Below, piece after piece: positions 15,390-18,342 of a DNA stretch of 18,342 nucleotides. Numbering within the stretch: the stretch's first letter is position 1; every line of letters begins with the position of its first letter. The translations under genes were made by a program, and so were the position numbers. Source of the DNA: Spirochaetales bacterium (GTDB lineage Bacteria > Spirochaetota > Spirochaetia > ARS1246); contig JABGPX010000357.1 in assembly GCA_018644745.1 (NCBI GenBank), positions 1 to 18,342 of the forward strand. The letters are read 5' to 3'. Under the pieces are notes generated by a model, which was not told the origin of the DNA, ran no database searches, and worked only from the letters and a program-made list of their open reading frames with translations.

Positions 15390-16349
15390 ATGACCAAAAA
15401 GAAGATACAAACCGTTGGAGTTCTTGGAACCGGGGTAATCGGATCGGTCTGGGCTTCGTTATTTGCGAAAGAAGGGATGAATGTACTCCTGCACGACAAC
15501 CGTCCCGAACTGATGAATAAAGGCAGGCAGCGAGCATCTTTGAATCTGGATTTCCTGTCAGAACAGGGCCTTATCAATGCTCAGGTATGCTCAGAGGCTA
15601 AAGACAGGCTGCTGCCGGCAGGTGATCTCGCGGACTTCGCCGCGAGATGTGACTATATTCAGGAATCAATCGCCGAAGACTACGAGATAAAGAAAAGCTG
15701 CTACCGCCAGCTTGATGGTCTCGCGGATCCGTCTATTCTGATCGGCAGCAGTACATCCGGTTTACTCATGACCGAAATCCAGAAAGTCATGCGAACCCCC
15801 CAAAGGGCGTTTATCGCCCATCCATTTACTCCTCCTCATTTGGTTCCCCTGGTGGAACTCGTGCCCGGAAATAAAACCGGTCCCGATGTTTTGACGGATG
15901 CAGCCGCATTTTTCACATCTCTCGGCAAGATTCCTGTCATCCTGAAAAAAGAGGTGCCCGGCCATATCGCAAATCGTCTCGCCGCCGCGCTTTGGCGTGA
16001 GGCGATTCATTTGGCCGCCGAAGGAGTCGCCGACGTCGAGGATATCGACAAAGCGCTTTACGCCGGACCCGGCCTCCGGTGGGCAATTATGGGTCAGCAT
16101 CTCACTTACCATTTGGGCGGCGGCGAAGGTGGATACCGACATTTTATAGAGAAAATAGGCAACAGCTTCGAGGAATACTGGAAAGACATGCCCGCCTGGA
16201 CGCAGATACCCGCGGATGCAAAGGAAAAGGTAATCCACGGCGTACAGGATATGGTGGAGGGTCGAGAGTATGATGAGCTGTGTGCGGAACGGGATGAAAA
16301 ACTCATCGCAATTATAAAAGCGCTGTATGAAGACAGGAGCACAACATGA
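15390..16349 (+). CDS. lcdH: L-carnitine dehydrogenase-type 3-hydroxyacyl-CoA dehydrogenase family enzyme
   Basis: A 319-residue NAD-dependent dehydrogenase, matching the length of L-carnitine dehydrogenases (about 320), which oxidise the 3-hydroxyl of carnitine to 3-dehydrocarnitine. The N-terminal Rossmann motif is VGVLGTGVIGSVWASLFAKE. The catalytic-His segment is FIAHPFTPPHLVPLVELVPG. The C-terminal dimerisation domain contains GPGLRWAIMGQHL, TYH and GGGEGGYRHF, a block I associate with carnitine dehydrogenases rather than 3-hydroxybutyryl-CoA dehydrogenases. No good SD is visible before the ATG, so it may be translated by coupling or from a weak site. The next gene starts inside its stop (ATGA). 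Relatives act on other 3-hydroxy acids (for example L-gulonate), so the substrate remains to be proven; the family assignment is firm. Confidence 0.82.
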   Translation: MTKKKIQTVGVLGTGVIGSVWASLFAKEGMNVLLHDNRPELMNKGRQRASLNLDFLSEQGLINAQVCSEAKDRLLPAGDLADFAARCDYIQESIAEDYEIKKSCYRQLDGLADPSILIGSSTSGLLMTEIQKVMRTPQRAFIAHPFTPPHLVPLVELVPGNKTGPDVLTDAAAFFTSLGKIPVILKKEVPGHIANRLAAALWREAIHLAAEGVADVEDIDKALYAGPGLRWAIMGQHLTYHLGGGEGGYRHFIEKIGNSFEEYWKDMPAWTQIPADAKEKVIHGVQDMVEGREYDELCAERDEKLIAIIKALYEDRSTT

Positions 16350-17353
16350 GTACATCCCTCAAAACGGGATCAGGACCACTTTTTGTTAAGCCCGATGCCG
16401 ACGCGGGGCGTGAGCGCTCGCGGCGAAAAGATAAACGGCTTAAAAACAAGACTACGACCGTGAAGGAAGCAGTGATTCGCTTTATTCATGACGGTGACTA
16501 TCTTGCCCTCGGCGGTTTCGGGTCGAACCGGATCGCCGCGTCTCTTCTCCATGAAATTGTCAGGCAGCGGAGAAAGAATCTCGGTTTGGCAGGGCATACG
16601 GTAACTCACGATTGCCAGATCCTCGCGGCGGGTAGATGCTTTAACCGATGTGATGTGGCGTATGTCGTGGGTCTCGAAGCTCGGGGGCTCTCCAAGAATG
16701 CAAGGAATATGTTCGAGGATGGCAGCGTCGAAGTCGCCGAGTGGACCAATGCCTCTCTGGCCTGGCGGTTCAAAGCTGCGGCTATGGGACTGCCGTTCCT
16801 CCCCGCGCGGGTGATGATGGGGACCGATACATTCGAGCATTCCGGAGCAAAGGAGATACTCTGTCCGTTTACCGGAACGAAGCTGCTCGCTCTCCCGGCT
16901 CTGTCTCCCGATGTAGCTCTTATACACGTCCACCGGGCGGATGTTCACGGTAACTGCCAGATCGACGGAATTATTATGGCGGATGACGATATCGCGAAAG
17001 CATCGAAACGGGTCATCATTACGACAGAGAAAATTATTTCGGTGGAAGAGATCCGCCGCGAGCCCAATCGTACTGTTATCCCGTACTGGTGTGTCGATGC
17101 CGTTATTGAGATGCCCTTCGGGTCGTACCCTGCCAATATGCCCGGAGAATATTTTTCAGACGAAGATCATCTCAAAGAGTGGCTTGTCGCGGAGAAAGAT
17201 CCCGAATCTTTCAAAGCTTTCCTGGAAAAGAATATTTTCGGCTGTTCAGATTTCTACGAATACTTGCAGAAGAACGGCGGTATCGAGAAGATCAAGCTCC
17301 TTCGGGATAAGGAATTTTTGTCTAACTCAAAAGGTGGAGTTATAGATGGCTGA
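16346..17353 (+). CDS. Glutaconate CoA-transferase-type subunit A
   Basis: Large subunit (335 residues) of a family I CoA-transferase, the GctA type, which with subunit B moves CoA between an acyl-CoA and a carboxylic acid. VKEAVIRFIHDGDYLALGGFG is the usual opening of the domain, followed by ILAAGRCFNRCDVAYVVGLE, LPARVMMGTDTF and a late ALIHVHRADVHGNCQIDG block typical of the family. The first 36 residues are an added basic lead-in (SRRKDKRLKNK). The ATG at 16346 overlaps the dehydrogenase stop as ATGA and has AGGAG six bases upstream, so the lead-in is real. Subunit B overlaps its 3' end by 8 nt, so the two are made together. The substrate could be 3-dehydrocarnitine, acetoacetate or another acid. 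GctA relatives also include actinobacterial IpdA of steroid catabolism. Confidence 0.88.
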   Translation: MSTSLKTGSGPLFVKPDADAGRERSRRKDKRLKNKTTTVKEAVIRFIHDGDYLALGGFGSNRIAASLLHEIVRQRRKNLGLAGHTVTHDCQILAAGRCFNRCDVAYVVGLEARGLSKNARNMFEDGSVEVAEWTNASLAWRFKAAAMGLPFLPARVMMGTDTFEHSGAKEILCPFTGTKLLALPALSPDVALIHVHRADVHGNCQIDGIIMADDDIAKASKRVIITTEKIISVEEIRREPNRTVIPYWCVDAVIEMPFGSYPANMPGEYFSDEDHLKEWLVAEKDPESFKAFLEKNIFGCSDFYEYLQKNGGIEKIKLLRDKEFLSNSKGGVIDG

Positions 17354-18119
17354 TTACAACAGCATGGAGTTGATGATCAGCATCGCGGCCAGAAGCCTTG
17401 AAGATGGAGCGGTGGTTGTGGTCGGCACCGGCGCGCCTTGCGCCGCGGCGATGCTCGCTCAGAAAACAGGCGCACCAAATCTGGTAATAATGTTCGAAGC
17501 CGGAGGAATCGCTCCTCTTCTGCCGACGATGCCGATCTCTGTTGGGGACTCCCGCACAACTCACAAGGCTCTCATGGCGTCAACCATGGCTGAAATAATG
17601 GAGAATTGTCAGCGAGGGCTGGTTGATTACTGCTTTCTTGGCGGGGCGCAAATCGACCGGTTCGGCAATCTCAATTCCACAATAATCGGACCGGATCACA
17701 GCAAGCCGAAAGTAAGGTTTCCAGGAAGCGGCGGCGCGAATGACTTGGCTTCGCTCTGCTGGCGGACGATGGTTGTTACTCCTCAGGACAACAAGCGGTT
17801 TGTGGAAAAACTCGATTTCTGCACCACCCCTGGGTTTCTCGAGGGAGGGACCACCCGCGAAGACGCCGGACTTCCCGTCGGCACCGGGCCGTATCGAGTC
17901 ATAACTGACATAGGCGTATACGGCTTTGATCAGGATTCAAAGGGTATGCAGCTGCGGTCGCTCCACCCGGGACGCACCACCGATGACGTGCTGTCCAACT
18001 CGGGCTTTGAAATAATAATACCCGATACTTTTGAGAACACCTTGGAGCCTACCGAAATAGAGCTCCAGGTTCTTCGCGATGAAGTTGACCCGCTTCGCTA
18101 TATCATCGGTAGATCATAA
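17346..18119 (+). CDS. Glutaconate CoA-transferase-type subunit B
   Basis: Small, catalytic subunit (257 residues) partner of subunit A. Family I CoA-transferases use an active-site Glu in the B subunit to carry CoA; here FEAGGIAP puts Glu 51 in that place, close to Glu 54 of the Acidaminococcus enzyme. VVVVGTGAPCAAAMLAQKTG, CFLGGAQIDRFGNLNSTIIG and FPGSGGANDLASLC are classic B-subunit blocks. The ATG at 17346 follows GGAG with good spacing and lies inside the end of subunit A. The thiolase gene follows after 14 nt. The order dehydrogenase, CoA-transferase A, B, thiolase fits a beta-oxidation-like route ending in cleavage to acetyl-CoA. Confidence 0.92.
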   Translation: MADYNSMELMISIAARSLEDGAVVVVGTGAPCAAAMLAQKTGAPNLVIMFEAGGIAPLLPTMPISVGDSRTTHKALMASTMAEIMENCQRGLVDYCFLGGAQIDRFGNLNSTIIGPDHSKPKVRFPGSGGANDLASLCWRTMVVTPQDNKRFVEKLDFCTTPGFLEGGTTREDAGLPVGTGPYRVITDIGVYGFDQDSKGMQLRSLHPGRTTDDVLSNSGFEIIIPDTFENTLEPTEIELQVLRDEVDPLRYIIGRS

Positions 18120-18133
18120 AAAAAGGAAGTGAT

Positions 18134-18342
18134 ATGAAACCAGTAATTGTGTCCGCCCTGCGAACGCCAATCGGCGCTTTTGGGGGCATGCTGAAAGATA
18201 CCAGCCCCATCGATTTTGCTTCTATGCTCATCCGTGAACTCACCGGCCCCGACCGGCTTAACGGCGCGCCGGTCGATGAGGTGATTATCGGTCAGGTACT
18301 TCAAGCGGGATTGGGTCAGAATCCCGCGCGGCAGGCGGCAAT
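18134..18342 (+). CDS. Thiolase (acetyl-CoA acetyltransferase family), N-terminal part
   Basis: The first 69 codons of a thiolase, cut by the window edge. It opens MKPVIVSALRTPIGAFGGML, the standard thiolase start, and shows DEVIIGQVLQAGLGQNPARQAA, where the family has the GQxxQAGxGQNPARQA motif just before the active-site Cys. The Cys itself lies past the edge. The ATG at 18134 has AGGAAG 8 nt upstream and comes 14 nt after CoA-transferase B, so it belongs to the same operon. It would split a 3-ketoacyl-CoA, or acetoacetyl-CoA, into acetyl-CoA units. Confidence 0.93.
   Translation, partial: MKPVIVSALRTPIGAFGGMLKDTSPIDFASMLIRELTGPDRLNGAPVDEVIIGQVLQAGLGQNPARQAA

Overview
The window looks like a piece of chromosome from a heterotrophic Gram-negative-type bacterium of roughly 50% GC. 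A spirochaete of the Spirochaetaceae type is my best guess. The reasons are the 7TMR-DISM receptor cyclase, two large lipoproteins with relaxed lipoboxes, an LVIVD-repeat lipoprotein and a solute-binding lipoprotein with added beta domains. This is inference from gene style only; there is no rRNA or other taxonomic marker. I see no tRNA, rRNA, CRISPR array, insertion sequence or prophage.

Region 1 (1-2747, minus strand) is a tight operon: an SrkA-like stress kinase, a TauE/SafE-type (TSUP) anion exporter that starts in a TAATG overlap, and a formylglycine-type sulfatase that runs off the left edge. Sulfatase plus TSUP suggests desulfation of an organic sulfate followed by export of the sulfur oxyanion. 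Region 2 (2885-7909) has an LVIVD beta-propeller lipoprotein (plus), convergent with a URO-D/MtaA-type methyltransferase (minus). Behind a strong intrinsic terminator lies an 841-residue lipoprotein that fuses a fibronectin type III domain, other beta regions and a sugar-type solute-binding domain, driven by a near-consensus promoter.

Region 3 (8156-11578) is accessory in character. It holds a Phd/VapC toxin-antitoxin pair with a clear promoter overlapped by palindromes, a decayed plus-strand remnant of a diguanylate cyclase C-terminus, and a minus-strand pair: a small YdhR-like ferredoxin-fold protein followed by a 650-residue STAND ATPase that ends in an OmpR/PhoB winged helix. The gap between these two holds a 13-bp hairpin that pairs fully only in the minus-strand RNA. 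Region 4 (11767-14593) has an intact 7TMR-DISM-GGDEF diguanylate cyclase, whose last 69 bp are the parent or sister of the remnant in region 3, then a convergent solitary beta-class DNA methyltransferase.

Region 5 (14782-18342, plus strand) is catabolic: a GNAT acetyltransferase, an L-carnitine dehydrogenase-type enzyme, both subunits of a glutaconate-type CoA-transferase, and the start of a thiolase. Their overlaps (ATGA and 8 nt) indicate coupled translation. Together they could oxidise carnitine or a similar 3-hydroxy acid, move CoA onto an acid product and cleave the 3-ketoacyl-CoA. The most unusual parts are the STAND/GNAT-like/winged-helix regulator with its RNA hairpin, the FnIII-solute-binding lipoprotein, and the duplicated cyclase tail.
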